Of a stretch of DNA of 64,000 nucleotides, positions 1 to 10,919 are shown one piece after another. The translations under genes and the position numbers were made by a program. The DNA lies in the NCBI GenBank assembly GCA_001512915.1, contig LFTC01000066.1, forward strand, positions 8,656 through 72,655. The letters are read 5' to 3'. Below the pieces are notes generated by a model. That model saw only the letters and a program-made list of their open reading frames with translations. It was not told the DNA's origin and made no database searches. The first letter of the stretch is position 1. Every line of letters starts with the position of its first letter. This DNA comes from Clostridiales bacterium DTU083 (GTDB lineage: Bacteria > Bacillota > Clostridia > Caldicoprobacterales > DTU083).

Positions 1-126
1 AATGAATGAATGAATACTGCTCCTTCGTTAATTTATTTAGCATGAAAAAGATTTTGTTGGGAAAAAATATTAACAAGTATTGAGTTTTGAATATGCTTTA
101 AATTAACGAAAGGAGAGGCTGATAAC

Positions 127-516
127 ATGGCAGACAATATGGACCAGGTTAAAAGGGAGGATGAAGAAAAAAGGAATGTAAGCTGGATCGGCATTATTAC
201 GCGTTTTATAGTAGCAGCTATTGTTTTAATGATAACAGCCTGGCTGACCCCTGGTTTTTCCCGGATGGGTTTTGGAACCGCATTAATTGCTGCTTTGGTT
301 ATTGCGGCTATGGATTGGATAATACAGCGTGTGTTTAAAATAGATGCATCTCCCTTTGGCAGAGGCATCGTTGGTTTTATAGTTTCTGCTGTTATTATCT
401 ATCTTACACAGTTTTTGGTGCCCGGCATGAGTATATCCATATGGGGGGCAATTATAGCGTCCATTATTATAGGCATAATAGATGCAATTCTCCCGATAAA
501 TGTTAACGTAGTCTGA
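127..516 (+). CDS. Phage holin family (YvlD/Phage_holin_4_2-like) integral membrane protein
   Basis: 129 aa with several hydrophobic helices; resembles the YvlD-like family; RBS aaaggagagg upstream. Confidence 0.65.
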   Translation: MADNMDQVKREDEEKRNVSWIGIITRFIVAAIVLMITAWLTPGFSRMGFGTALIAALVIAAMDWIIQRVFKIDASPFGRGIVGFIVSAVIIYLTQFLVPGMSISIWGAIIASIIIGIIDAILPINVNVV

Positions 517-559
517 CGTTCATTTATTAGAAAAAGGCTGTAATATGGTATATAAGAAG

Positions 560-589
560 AGCGGCTTTTCAATGCCGCTTTTTCTTTTT
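560..589 (+). terminator. Rho-independent terminator
   Basis: agcggc-ttttcaat-gccgct followed by a T-rich tract. Confidence 0.75.
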
Positions 590-709
590 GAATCTACAGA
601 GCCGGATTATGACATATGAGACTACGACAGCCGGCAAATCTGATTGGCTTGTTTTTTTTATTGTGTAGAGTATAATTAATTAAGAAATAAAAATTGAGAG
701 GCGAAAGTT

Positions 710-2140
710 ATGAGAAATCTAACTATGATGACAGACCTATATCAGCTTACTATGATGTATGGGTATTACAAAATAAATACCCATAAGAGACAGGCTGTTT
801 TTGACTTGTTTTTTAGAAAACGCAACGTAAATTCAGCTTATGCCATTGCCGCCGGCCTGGAACAGGTGATGGAATATATAGATAATCTTCACTTTAGTGA
901 AGAGGATTTAGAATATCTTAACAGCTTGAATCTATTCGATAATGATTTTTTGGATTTATTGCGGGAACTTCGCTTTACTGGTGAAATGTATGCAGTTCCT
1001 GAGGGAACAGTAGTTTTTCCTGACGAGCCGTTGGTCCGGGTTAAAGCACCGCTTATAGAAGCTCAATTAATCGAAACGGCCCTATTGAATATTATTAATC
1101 ATCAAACATTGATCGCTACAAAGGCCAGCAGAATGGTATATGCTGCTCAGGGCGGCAGTGTATTAGAATTTGGACTTAGAAGAGCCCAAGGGCCAGATGC
1201 CGGCATTTATGGAGCCAGGGCGGCTATCATAGGTGGCTGTTCAGCTACTTCCAACGTATTGACCGGACAGATGTTTGGCATACCCGTTAAAGGCACCCAT
1301 AGCCACAGCTGGGTCATGAGCTTTCCTGATGAGCTGAGTGCATTCAGGGCCTATGCCGAAGCTTTCCCTGACAGCTGCCTTCTCCTGGTAGATACCTATA
1401 ATACCTTAAAAAGCGGCATTCCCAACGCAATAACAGTTTTTAAGGAGTTAAGAGAAAAAGGGTATGAACCTGTGGGTATACGATTGGATTCAGGAGATTT
1501 GGCTTATTTAAGCAAAAAAGCCAGAGAAATGCTTGATAAAGCAGGTTTCCCCAATGCGAAAATTGTTGCCTCCAGTGATTTAGATGAAGAACTAATCTGG
1601 GACCTAAAAGCACAAGGTGCAAAAATAGATATTTATGGTGTGGGAACTTCCCTGATTACCAGCAAAGGAAATCCGGCATTGGGCGGAGTATATAAAATGG
1701 CAGCAGAAGAAGTTGACGGCAGAATGGTGCCTAAAATCAAAATTTCCGATAACCCTGATAAGGTTACCAATCCAGGTTATAAAAAGGTATTTCGCCTATA
1801 TAATGGTAAAGGAAAAGCAGTAGCTGACCTGATAACCCTGGAAGAAGAAGAGATAGACATCAGTAAGCCACTTACCATATTTGACCCGGTTAATACATGG
1901 AAGCGCATGACTTTGTATGACTTTACAGCAAGAGAGTTGCTGGTTCCAATCTATTTAAACGGGAAACGTGTATATGAAAGTCCTGATTTGATGAAAATTC
2001 AGGAGTATGCAAAATCAGAGCTGGATACTTTATGGGAAGAATACAAGCGCTTAAAGAATCCTCATGTATATAAAGTTGATTTATCCCAAAAACTATATGA
2101 TTTAAAACAACAGTTGCTGAAGGAATACTCAATGAAATAA
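710..2140 (+). CDS. pncB: Nicotinate phosphoribosyltransferase
   Basis: TMMTDLYQLTMMYGY, FGLRRAQGPDAG, GIRLDSGDLAYLSKKAR motifs; full length 476 aa. Confidence 0.95.
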   Translation: MRNLTMMTDLYQLTMMYGYYKINTHKRQAVFDLFFRKRNVNSAYAIAAGLEQVMEYIDNLHFSEEDLEYLNSLNLFDNDFLDLLRELRFTGEMYAVPEGTVVFPDEPLVRVKAPLIEAQLIETALLNIINHQTLIATKASRMVYAAQGGSVLEFGLRRAQGPDAGIYGARAAIIGGCSATSNVLTGQMFGIPVKGTHSHSWVMSFPDELSAFRAYAEAFPDSCLLLVDTYNTLKSGIPNAITVFKELREKGYEPVGIRLDSGDLAYLSKKAREMLDKAGFPNAKIVASSDLDEELIWDLKAQGAKIDIYGVGTSLITSKGNPALGGVYKMAAEEVDGRMVPKIKISDNPDKVTNPGYKKVFRLYNGKGKAVADLITLEEEEIDISKPLTIFDPVNTWKRMTLYDFTARELLVPIYLNGKRVYESPDLMKIQEYAKSELDTLWEEYKRLKNPHVYKVDLSQKLYDLKQQLLKEYSMK

Positions 2141-2170
2141 TATGAGTTAAGTTCCTTGTATTGTTTAAGC

Positions 2171-2218
2171 GGACGCCTGTTTTTTCAGTTTTTCTGTTAG
2201 ATCAGGCGTCCTTTTTTT
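2171..2218 (+). terminator. Rho-independent terminator after pncB
   Basis: Perfect 9-bp stem ggacgcctg/caggcgtcc followed by a T7 run. Confidence 0.85.
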
Positions 2219-2294
2219 GTTCAGCGGCATAGGATGTTAATAGGTTAAAGCATCTATAGGGTAGTGATAACAATAACAGGGAGCTGGTTGTGTA

Positions 2295-3152
2295 ATGAAA
2301 TTTGGTTTGGCGCTGTCAGGAGGAGCTACCAGAGGAGCCGCTCATATAGGTGCCTTAAAAGCAATGGCAGAAGAAGGCATGTACCCTTCATGGATTTCAG
2401 GGACAAGTGCCGGGAGTATGGTAGCAGCGCTGTATGCTTGTGGATACAATGCACAAGAAATGGAGGAAATTGCTGTTTCTCTGAATAAAAGCATATACGA
2501 TACAGATTATCCTGGGATTTTTTTCGGAATATTGCAATGGATACTTACAGGAGATACCAACTGGGATGGTGTGATGAGAGGCAGAAAATTAGAATCTTTG
2601 ATGAGAAAGCTGACCGCAGAAAAATATATATGGGAAAGCAGATTACCTCTTGCAATCACATCGGTTGACATAAATACAGGAAGAACTGTTTTTTTCGTTA
2701 GCAGCAAGGAAAAGCTGAGAGACGATAATGATGTTCTTTATATAGATGATGTTCATATCTATAAGGCTGTTCGTGCCAGCATAGCTATTCCTGTAATTTT
2801 TAAACCTATTGTTATTCAGGGTATGAAATTGGTGGATGGAGGAGTAACTGACAATTTACCATCCGATATATTGAGAAAAATGGGCGCGGACAAAGTTATC
2901 GGCATCAACTTAGGATACAGCGGACAGAGAAGAGATGAAATTAGCAATATCCTTGAAATCGGGAGCCAGACAATTGACATTATGAGTTATCGCATGACAA
3001 AACTAAAAACGACTAAAGCTGATTTAGTCATTAATCCTCATATTTATGACGTAGGAATGCTTGAAACTCACAGAATACCTGAGTTGATTGAAAGGGGATA
3101 TCAGGCTGTCAAAGATAATCTATATACGATAAAAAGGGTCATTAATATCTGA
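2295..3152 (+). CDS. Patatin-like phospholipase family protein (RssA-like)
   Basis: GGATRGAAHIG, GTSAGS (GxSxG) and DGGVTDNLP (DGG) motifs. Confidence 0.88.
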   Translation: MKFGLALSGGATRGAAHIGALKAMAEEGMYPSWISGTSAGSMVAALYACGYNAQEMEEIAVSLNKSIYDTDYPGIFFGILQWILTGDTNWDGVMRGRKLESLMRKLTAEKYIWESRLPLAITSVDINTGRTVFFVSSKEKLRDDNDVLYIDDVHIYKAVRASIAIPVIFKPIVIQGMKLVDGGVTDNLPSDILRKMGADKVIGINLGYSGQRRDEISNILEIGSQTIDIMSYRMTKLKTTKADLVINPHIYDVGMLETHRIPELIERGYQAVKDNLYTIKRVINI

Positions 3153-3221
3153 TTTCGACACCGCCCTTCTACAAAAAATAAGCCGCGATTATGGTAACAT
3201 AAGGCGGGGAGGAATGCGCAA

Positions 3222-3782
3222 ATGAAAAAAGAATTTTCAACCAGTCTATTTGGGTATAAGAAGCCGGAAGTTGATTTATATTTAAAAAATATGGTCAAAG
3301 ATTATGAAGAAGAATTACGCAAGAAAAAGGACAGGATTTTTGAGCTGGCAGAAGAAGTCAGAAAATTAAAACAGCAGAACCAGGACTTGAAGGAAAGGCT
3401 TGATAAATTTTCTGATCAGGAAAAATATATTTCCCGTGCTCTTATAGCAGCAGAGCAAAGAGCTCAGGCAATTGTTGAAGAAGGAAAACGTAAAACACAG
3501 GAAGAATACGAGAATCTGGAGACAGAGAAAGAGAAATGGAGGAACAAATTTCGTGCGGTAAGGCAGGAACTGTTGGAGTTCGAGAAAATCCTTGTAAGCT
3601 TAATAGAGAAGTTCAGAGATGACATCAACTATTATGCCGCCAAGGAAATAAGCGAAACAATCCTTGCAGGAGATAGCCCCAGCCGGGAGGTTACTCAAAA
3701 CCAGACAGATGAAGAAGCAGAATGCGCTCCAATTAAAGATATGCTTAAAAAAGAAGATAAAAAGAAAAAAGTGATTGCATGA
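3222..3782 (+). CDS. DivIVA-domain-like coiled-coil protein
   Basis: N-terminal FSTSLFGYKKPEVDLYLKNM followed by a long coiled coil. Confidence 0.65.
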   Translation: MKKEFSTSLFGYKKPEVDLYLKNMVKDYEEELRKKKDRIFELAEEVRKLKQQNQDLKERLDKFSDQEKYISRALIAAEQRAQAIVEEGKRKTQEEYENLETEKEKWRNKFRAVRQELLEFEKILVSLIEKFRDDINYYAAKEISETILAGDSPSREVTQNQTDEEAECAPIKDMLKKEDKKKKVIA

Positions 3783-3794
3783 AGCAATCACTTT
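3768..3794 (-). terminator. Terminator of groESL (possibly bidirectional)
   Basis: aaagtgattgc-atgaa-gcaatcacttt; on the minus strand it is followed by TTTCTTTTTATC. Confidence 0.75.
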
Positions 3795-3801
3795 AATTCT
3801 T

Positions 3802-5424
<1,623 letters not shown>

Positions 5425-5465
5425 TCATAACCTCCTGTATTTGTAGTATTTGTATTGTTCGTTCC

Positions 5466-5750
<285 letters not shown>

Positions 5751-5785
5751 TTAATACCCTCCTTATGTAGTAGATCTGAAGGTTA

Positions 5786-5812
5786 TTAGCACTCATTCGA
5801 GTCGAGTGCTAA
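5786..5812 (-). promoter_or_regulatory. CIRCE element (HrcA operator)
   Basis: Perfect TTAGCACTC-N9-GAGTGCTAA upstream of groES. Confidence 0.97.
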
Positions 5813-5823
5813 CACCAATATCT

Positions 5824-5852
5824 AGTTTATTAAAAAGCAATTCTTATGGCAA
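5824..5852 (-). promoter_or_regulatory. SigA-type promoter of groESL
   Basis: On the minus strand TTGCCA-17-TAAACT, immediately upstream of CIRCE. Confidence 0.6.
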
Positions 5853-6077
5853 ATACTGCATTTTAAATAAATTAGGAAAAATCCGTGATTAAATAGCAAA
5901 AAAATAATATAGCTTGTTATTGCTCTATATAATTACGTATTGCTTATAATATCTTCAGTTTTTAAGTTCATGTAGTTAATCTCACTAAGAATTATCTGGC
6001 TGCTTTTATCATATTTTACTAATTTGTACCATAAGGATAATTAATCAATAGGACAATGATAAACAGAGGGAAGGTGG

Positions 6078-6971
6078 ATGGACATGCGTTACTCGAGAAT
6101 AAGTAAAAAAAAGAACAGGAATAAATATGCGATTTTTTTGCTGATTACTCTGATTGTTTTTTTGTTAATCTATATTCTTTCTGCAGGAACTTTAGGAAAG
6201 ATGGTAAGCAAGTTAATTTTACCAATTTTAAGCGATGATATGAATGATGCTTTAGATGAGGAGGTTGATGATACTCCTCTAACACTGTCTGATGAAACTG
6301 GTGAGTCTGAATCATCAAAAGCCGAATACGAAAAAATCACGGATAATTTGAAAATTAATCCTCTATCAATTTACACAATCCAAATGGGTGCTTTTACCGA
6401 TGAAAATAATGCAAAAGGTTTTTCTGAAGATTTAAAATCCAAGGGAGGAGCCGGATATGTTCATTTTGATGGATATTATCGGGTACTGGCGGTTGGATTT
6501 CAGTCAGAAGAGGATGCTGTAAAAGTCAGAGATGAATTGAAAGCCGACGGTATTGAGTCCAATATATATAAAATAGTTACAAAGGGAGCAGAAATGCAAA
6601 TAACAGCGGCGAAGGAGAATGTGGAATTAATCCGCTCCGCATTTGAATCTTGGGAGAAGGGATACAGCGGGATGGAGCAAATATTGTTCAGTCTGGATAC
6701 GGGAGCCGCCTCCGTGTCAGACACCATTACAAAAATTAGGGAGTTAAAAGATGAGATGGAACAGAAACAAAAAAAACTGGAGGAGATAAATGCCGGTCAG
6801 AAAAACATTATTCTAAATGGATTGACTGATTTATATAAGAACACTTGCATGTCGCTTGAAAATATAATTGATGTCGAATTTGACAATAAAGTAGCAATTT
6901 CTTCTGAAATAAAGTATACTTATATTGATCTTCTAATTCAGTATAGAAACTACTTGGAACATATTTCCTGA
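6078..6971 (+). CDS. SPOR-domain-containing membrane-anchored protein
   Basis: N-terminal TM helix, then YTIQMGAFTDENNAKGFSEDLKSKG...YYRVLAVGFQSEEDA (SPOR domain). Confidence 0.75.
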   Translation: MDMRYSRISKKKNRNKYAIFLLITLIVFLLIYILSAGTLGKMVSKLILPILSDDMNDALDEEVDDTPLTLSDETGESESSKAEYEKITDNLKINPLSIYTIQMGAFTDENNAKGFSEDLKSKGGAGYVHFDGYYRVLAVGFQSEEDAVKVRDELKADGIESNIYKIVTKGAEMQITAAKENVELIRSAFESWEKGYSGMEQILFSLDTGAASVSDTITKIRELKDEMEQKQKKLEEINAGQKNIILNGLTDLYKNTCMSLENIIDVEFDNKVAISSEIKYTYIDLLIQYRNYLEHIS

Positions 6972-6981
6972 GAGGTGTGTC

Positions 6982-7347
6982 ATGTCATTAACCCTCCACG
7001 AGATTAAAAAAATTCTTAATGCTCATGTTTTGCATGGAGAAAAGTTTTTGGATAAAACAGTTTATTCGGCATGCGGCTCAGACCTTATGAGTGATGTTCT
7101 GTCTTTTGTAAAAGAACAATCTTTACTTTTGACAGGTTTAACCAATCATCATGTAATTCGGACGGCAGAATTGCTGGATGTATCTGCCATTGTCTTTGTG
7201 CGAGGCAAAATTCCCGATTGTGAAATTATAGACATGGCTGCCGAACACTCAATTGTTTTGATGACTACTAAAGACACCTTGTTTACTGCTTGCGGCAAAT
7301 TATACAACGCAGGACTGTCCGGAGGAGAGGAAGCAAAGGATGCTTGA
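6982..7347 (+). CDS. DRTGG-domain-like protein (first of two paralogues)
   Basis: About 120 aa; aligns by eye with the protein at 9167-9526 and with small DRTGG-type proteins found near clostridial hydrogenase genes. Confidence 0.6.
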   Translation: MSLTLHEIKKILNAHVLHGEKFLDKTVYSACGSDLMSDVLSFVKEQSLLLTGLTNHHVIRTAELLDVSAIVFVRGKIPDCEIIDMAAEHSIVLMTTKDTLFTACGKLYNAGLSGGEEAKDA

Positions 7348-7810
7348 AGAGATAAAGGCATTTAACAATGAACCGGATAATTCGCCTGAAGGTGTACTTA
7401 TAAGACATGTCTATTCCATAGAAGCTGAAGATTTTTCTTCTGCTGGCGAGGTCTCGCGAAAAATTAAGAATTTATTGAAACAATTGGGCGTTGATTCTGA
7501 ACTGGTTAGAAGAGCAGCCATAGCATGTTATGAGGCAGAGCTTAATCTGGTCATTCATTCATGGGGAGGCAAGCTGACATTTCAGGTTACGCCTAACTTA
7601 ATACAGATCATAACCGAAGATGAAGGCCCTGGCATTCCTGATATAGATCTTGCAATGAAGGAAGGCTATTCCACAGCATCCGAGCTGGCCAGAGAACTGG
7701 GTTTCGGTGCAGGTATGGGGCTGCCCAATATTAAGCGTTGCGCAGACACCGTAATTATTCAGTCTAAGGCTGGACAAGGTACCAAATTGATTATTAATTT
7801 TAATATATAG
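7340..7810 (+). CDS. RsbW/SpoIIAB-like anti-sigma-factor-type ATP-binding protein
   Basis: GHKL motifs ACYEAELNLVIHS, EDEGPGIPD, GFGAGMGLPNIKR; overlaps the upstream gene by 8 bp. Confidence 0.8.
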   Translation: MLEEIKAFNNEPDNSPEGVLIRHVYSIEAEDFSSAGEVSRKIKNLLKQLGVDSELVRRAAIACYEAELNLVIHSWGGKLTFQVTPNLIQIITEDEGPGIPDIDLAMKEGYSTASELARELGFGAGMGLPNIKRCADTVIIQSKAGQGTKLIINFNI

Positions 7811-7848
7811 AATAATGAATTGAATTAAATGATAGGCAGGGACCGGCT

Positions 7849-9177
7849 ATGGGAGAATATTATCATTCAGTAACGCTTGAAAAAAGCAAATGCATGGGAT
7901 GTACCAATTGCATTAAACGTTGTCCTACAGAAGCTATTCGCGTCAGGGATGGCAAAGCGAGGATTATAGATGAAAGGTGCATTGATTGCGGAGAATGCAT
8001 ACGTGTATGCCCTTATCATGCAAAGATTGCTGTTACTGACCCCTTGTCTATTCTGGACAATTACCGTTATAAAATTGCTTTGCCGGCACCTTCGCTTTTC
8101 GGCCAGTTTAAAAACCTGAGCAATTGTGAAAAGGTCATAGGTGCTTTAAAAAGTATAGGATTCGATTATGTATATGAAGTTGCTAAAGGAGCCGATATTG
8201 TTACGCAGCTTATCAGAGAGAAACTTGCTATACCGGATATTAATAAGCCGCTCATTTCATCAGCCTGTCCTGCCATTGTAAGACTGATTCAGGTTCGCTT
8301 TCCTAACTTACTGAATCACCTGGTAAGAATAGAATCTCCCATGGAAGTTGCCGCTCAAATGGCGAAGAAAGAGGCCAGTGAAAAGCTGGGCATACCTATT
8401 CAGGAAATTGGTGCATTTTTTATTACTCCTTGTGCTGCTAAGATGACCAGTATCCGCAATCCAATTGGTAATGAAACTTCACATGTGGACGGAGCAATCT
8501 CAATTTTGGATGTTTACGGTCCAATTACTTCTTATTTAAAAATACCTGATAATACAGAGAAGCTTCAAAAGGCAACAGGTGAAGGTCTCTACTGGGCTGT
8601 AACCGGGGGAGAAGGAAGAGCCATGGGAATCGAGAACTATCTGGCTGTCGATGGAATACACAATGTAATTCCTGTTCTAGAGGAAATTGAAAATAATAAG
8701 ATGTCTGATTTGGATTATTTCGAAGCTTTAGCCTGCGCAGGCGGATGCGTAGGCGGCCCTCTCACATTTGAAAATGGATATGTAGCCAAGAACAGGATTC
8801 GTCTTCTTGCAAAGAATATAAAAAATCCGGCTCCTTTAGATCCGGAAATTCAATATGTTAAGGAAAATATTCAATGGAAGCTCCAAAAAAATATTATAGA
8901 AAAACCAGTGATGAAACTTGATTCGGATATAGTAGCCGCTATTCAGAAAATGGAAACCATGGAAAGAATACATAGAAATCTGCCAGGATTGGATTGCGGA
9001 TCCTGCGGCTCTCCAAGCTGCAGGACCTTGGCTGAAGACATAGTACGCGGAAATGCATCAGAAATGGATTGCGTATTTAAATTAAGGGAGAAAGTTAAGG
9101 CTCTGGCAGAAGAAATGATAGAGTTATCGGAAAAAATACCGTCTGGCAGAAAGGGGCTGAAATCATATGAATCCTAA
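7849..9177 (+). CDS. [FeFe]-hydrogenase-like iron-sulfur protein, putative sensory type
   Basis: N-terminal 2x[4Fe-4S] (CMGCTNCIKRCP, CIDCGECIRVCP); H-cluster-like motifs SSACPAI, TPCAAK, ACAGGCVGGP; C-terminal FeS motif CGSCGSPSCRTLAEDIVRG...C. Confidence 0.85.
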   Translation: MGEYYHSVTLEKSKCMGCTNCIKRCPTEAIRVRDGKARIIDERCIDCGECIRVCPYHAKIAVTDPLSILDNYRYKIALPAPSLFGQFKNLSNCEKVIGALKSIGFDYVYEVAKGADIVTQLIREKLAIPDINKPLISSACPAIVRLIQVRFPNLLNHLVRIESPMEVAAQMAKKEASEKLGIPIQEIGAFFITPCAAKMTSIRNPIGNETSHVDGAISILDVYGPITSYLKIPDNTEKLQKATGEGLYWAVTGGEGRAMGIENYLAVDGIHNVIPVLEEIENNKMSDLDYFEALACAGGCVGGPLTFENGYVAKNRIRLLAKNIKNPAPLDPEIQYVKENIQWKLQKNIIEKPVMKLDSDIVAAIQKMETMERIHRNLPGLDCGSCGSPSCRTLAEDIVRGNASEMDCVFKLREKVKALAEEMIELSEKIPSGRKGLKSYES

Positions 9178-9526
9178 AATAAATACTTTGAAGGAGATAA
9201 TTGAAAAATTGGATCTTAAGGTTATATCCGAAGGGTCTGACTTAAATCGGGCTGTGGAGTATGGTTGCTGTTGTGATTTACTCAGCTGGGTAATGGCTCA
9301 CGGAAAAAAAGATGCTGTATGGATAACTGTTCAGGCTCATATTAATGTTGTAGCTGTGGCATCTTTGCTGGAATTGGCAGGAGTCATTCTTGCTTCTGGA
9401 GTGACTATGGAAGAAAAAGCTATAGAAAAAGCCAGAGAAGAAGGCATAACTATCCTGTCATCGGAATTGGATGCATTTGAATTGGCAGGCAGGCTTTATG
9501 AAATGGGCATTGGCATGAAAAGTTAA
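9167..9526 (+). CDS. DRTGG-domain-like protein (second paralogue)
   Basis: 119 aa similar to 6982-7347 (GCCCDLLSWVM vs ACGSDLMSDVL); overlaps the hydrogenase-like gene by 11 bp. Confidence 0.6.
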   Translation: MNPKINTLKEIIEKLDLKVISEGSDLNRAVEYGCCCDLLSWVMAHGKKDAVWITVQAHINVVAVASLLELAGVILASGVTMEEKAIEKAREEGITILSSELDAFELAGRLYEMGIGMKS

Positions 9527-9555
9527 AACGTCTGGAGGCAGGTTGAAAAACAAAT

Positions 9556-10257
9556 ATGGAAGCCGCAATTGATCTTCATATTCATTCAGCTCTATCACCC
9601 TGCAGCGATGATGATATGACTCCTAATAATATTGTAAATATGGCACTGTTAAATGGATTGGACGCAATTGCTGTTACTGATCATAACAGCTGTGACAACG
9701 TGGAAGCGGTCATAAGAGCAGCAAAGGGCAAGCTGGTTGTAGTGCCGGGATTGGAGCTTCAAACCATAGAAGAAGTCCACCTATTAGCTTATTTTAGTGA
9801 TTTATCATATCTTTATTCGTTCAGCAGAGAAATGGAACAATATTATGATGGAATACCTAACGATCCAAATTTTTTCGGACATCAATGGATAATGAATGAG
9901 CGGGACGAAGTCATTGGACAAAAGCGCCAGTTCTTACTTAGTTCTTTAAAGCTTTCTTTTGAACAGGCTGTGGAATTGGTAAGAAAACACAAAGGTCTTC
10001 CTGTACCTGCGCATATTAATAAACCTTCTTACAGTGTATTATCACAATTGGGTTTTCTACCATCAAACTTAGGTCTGACATTGCTTGAAATTTCACAAAA
10101 TTCACCTATAAATTGTAACGGTTATCCGAATTGCAAGTTTATTATATCCTCGGATGCACACAGTCTGGGCCAAATACATGATAGAAAAATGATAATTGAA
10201 GTAAAAGAAATTACATTATATGGTATTTATGAGTGGTTATCTGAATGTTATATATAA
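9556..10257 (+). CDS. PHP-domain phosphoesterase-like protein
   Basis: DLHIHSALSPCSDDDMTPNNIV, AVTDHNSC, VPGLELQT, PAHINKPSYS, SSDAHSLGQI. Confidence 0.85.
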   Translation: MEAAIDLHIHSALSPCSDDDMTPNNIVNMALLNGLDAIAVTDHNSCDNVEAVIRAAKGKLVVVPGLELQTIEEVHLLAYFSDLSYLYSFSREMEQYYDGIPNDPNFFGHQWIMNERDEVIGQKRQFLLSSLKLSFEQAVELVRKHKGLPVPAHINKPSYSVLSQLGFLPSNLGLTLLEISQNSPINCNGYPNCKFIISSDAHSLGQIHDRKMIIEVKEITLYGIYEWLSECYI

Positions 10258-10324
10258 CAGCTATTATATTATTTTTAAGTGATATATAATAGACGAACGA
10301 TATAAACTTTTTTTTAACAAATAT

Positions 10325-10342
10325 TTGTGAAAAAGTTGACGA
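10325..10342 (+). promoter_or_regulatory. Candidate Rex operator upstream of the hydrogenase operon
   Basis: TTGTGAA-aaag-TTGACGA (two mismatches to TTGTGAANNNNTTCACAA), preceded at 4-bp spacing by another half-site TTAACAA (10314-10320). Confidence 0.45.
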
Positions 10343-10364
10343 TTTTTATTGAAAGTCTTACAAT
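10336..10364 (+). promoter_or_regulatory. SigA-type promoter of the hydABC operon
   Basis: TTGACG-17-TACAAT. Confidence 0.7.
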
Positions 10365-10428
10365 GTTATGAGATAATATGATAGGTTTTATACTGCAATT
10401 TATATTCAGCAAAAGGGAGGGAGTATAC

Positions 10429-10917
10429 GTGTCAGCTTCTATTCTTCAAGAGAATAAGGAAAAATTCGAAGAGCTGCAACGTACAATTGACGAATACAAG
10501 GATAAGGAAGGCCCCTTGATGCCAATCATGCATAAGGCACAAGATCTTTTCGGGTATTTGCCAATTGAAGTACAGGAATATATAGCGGAGGCTTTGGATA
10601 TTCCAGTGACTGATATATACGGTGTAGCAACTTTTTATTCTCAATTTACTTTGAAACCTCAAGGCAAATATACAATCGGTGTATGTATGGGTACAGCTTG
10701 TTATGTAAAGGGAGCTCAAGCTGTATTGGATGAGTTAAAGAAAGAATTGAACATAGAAGCAGGAGATACCACTGAAGATTATCAATTCACCCTTGAGGCT
10801 ACCCGTTGCTTGGGTGCATGTGGTCTTGCGCCGGTAATTATGATAAATGACGATGTATATGGTCGTCTTGTACCGTCTGATATTAAAGGAATCATTGATA
10901 AATATAGAGATAAATAA
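10429..10917 (+). CDS. NuoE-type [2Fe-2S] subunit of NAD-dependent bifurcating hydrogenase (HydC)
   Basis: VATFYSQFTLKPQGKYTIGVCMGTACYVKGA...TRCLGACGLAPVIMIND; GTG start with GGGAGGG RBS preferred over the track start at 10378. Confidence 0.92.
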   Translation: MSASILQENKEKFEELQRTIDEYKDKEGPLMPIMHKAQDLFGYLPIEVQEYIAEALDIPVTDIYGVATFYSQFTLKPQGKYTIGVCMGTACYVKGAQAVLDELKKELNIEAGDTTEDYQFTLEATRCLGACGLAPVIMINDDVYGRLVPSDIKGIIDKYRDK

Positions 10918-10919
10918 AG

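Noticed and set aside
1-16. AATG tandem repeat at the window edge
   Set aside because: Only about 4 units and truncated by the window start; too little context to interpret.
127-516. Phage holin-like annotation suggesting a prophage
   Set aside because: This family is commonly chromosomal; no other phage genes are present.
2264-2488. 74-aa plus-strand ORF
   Set aside because: Out-of-frame overlap with the patatin-like gene, which has clear catalytic motifs.
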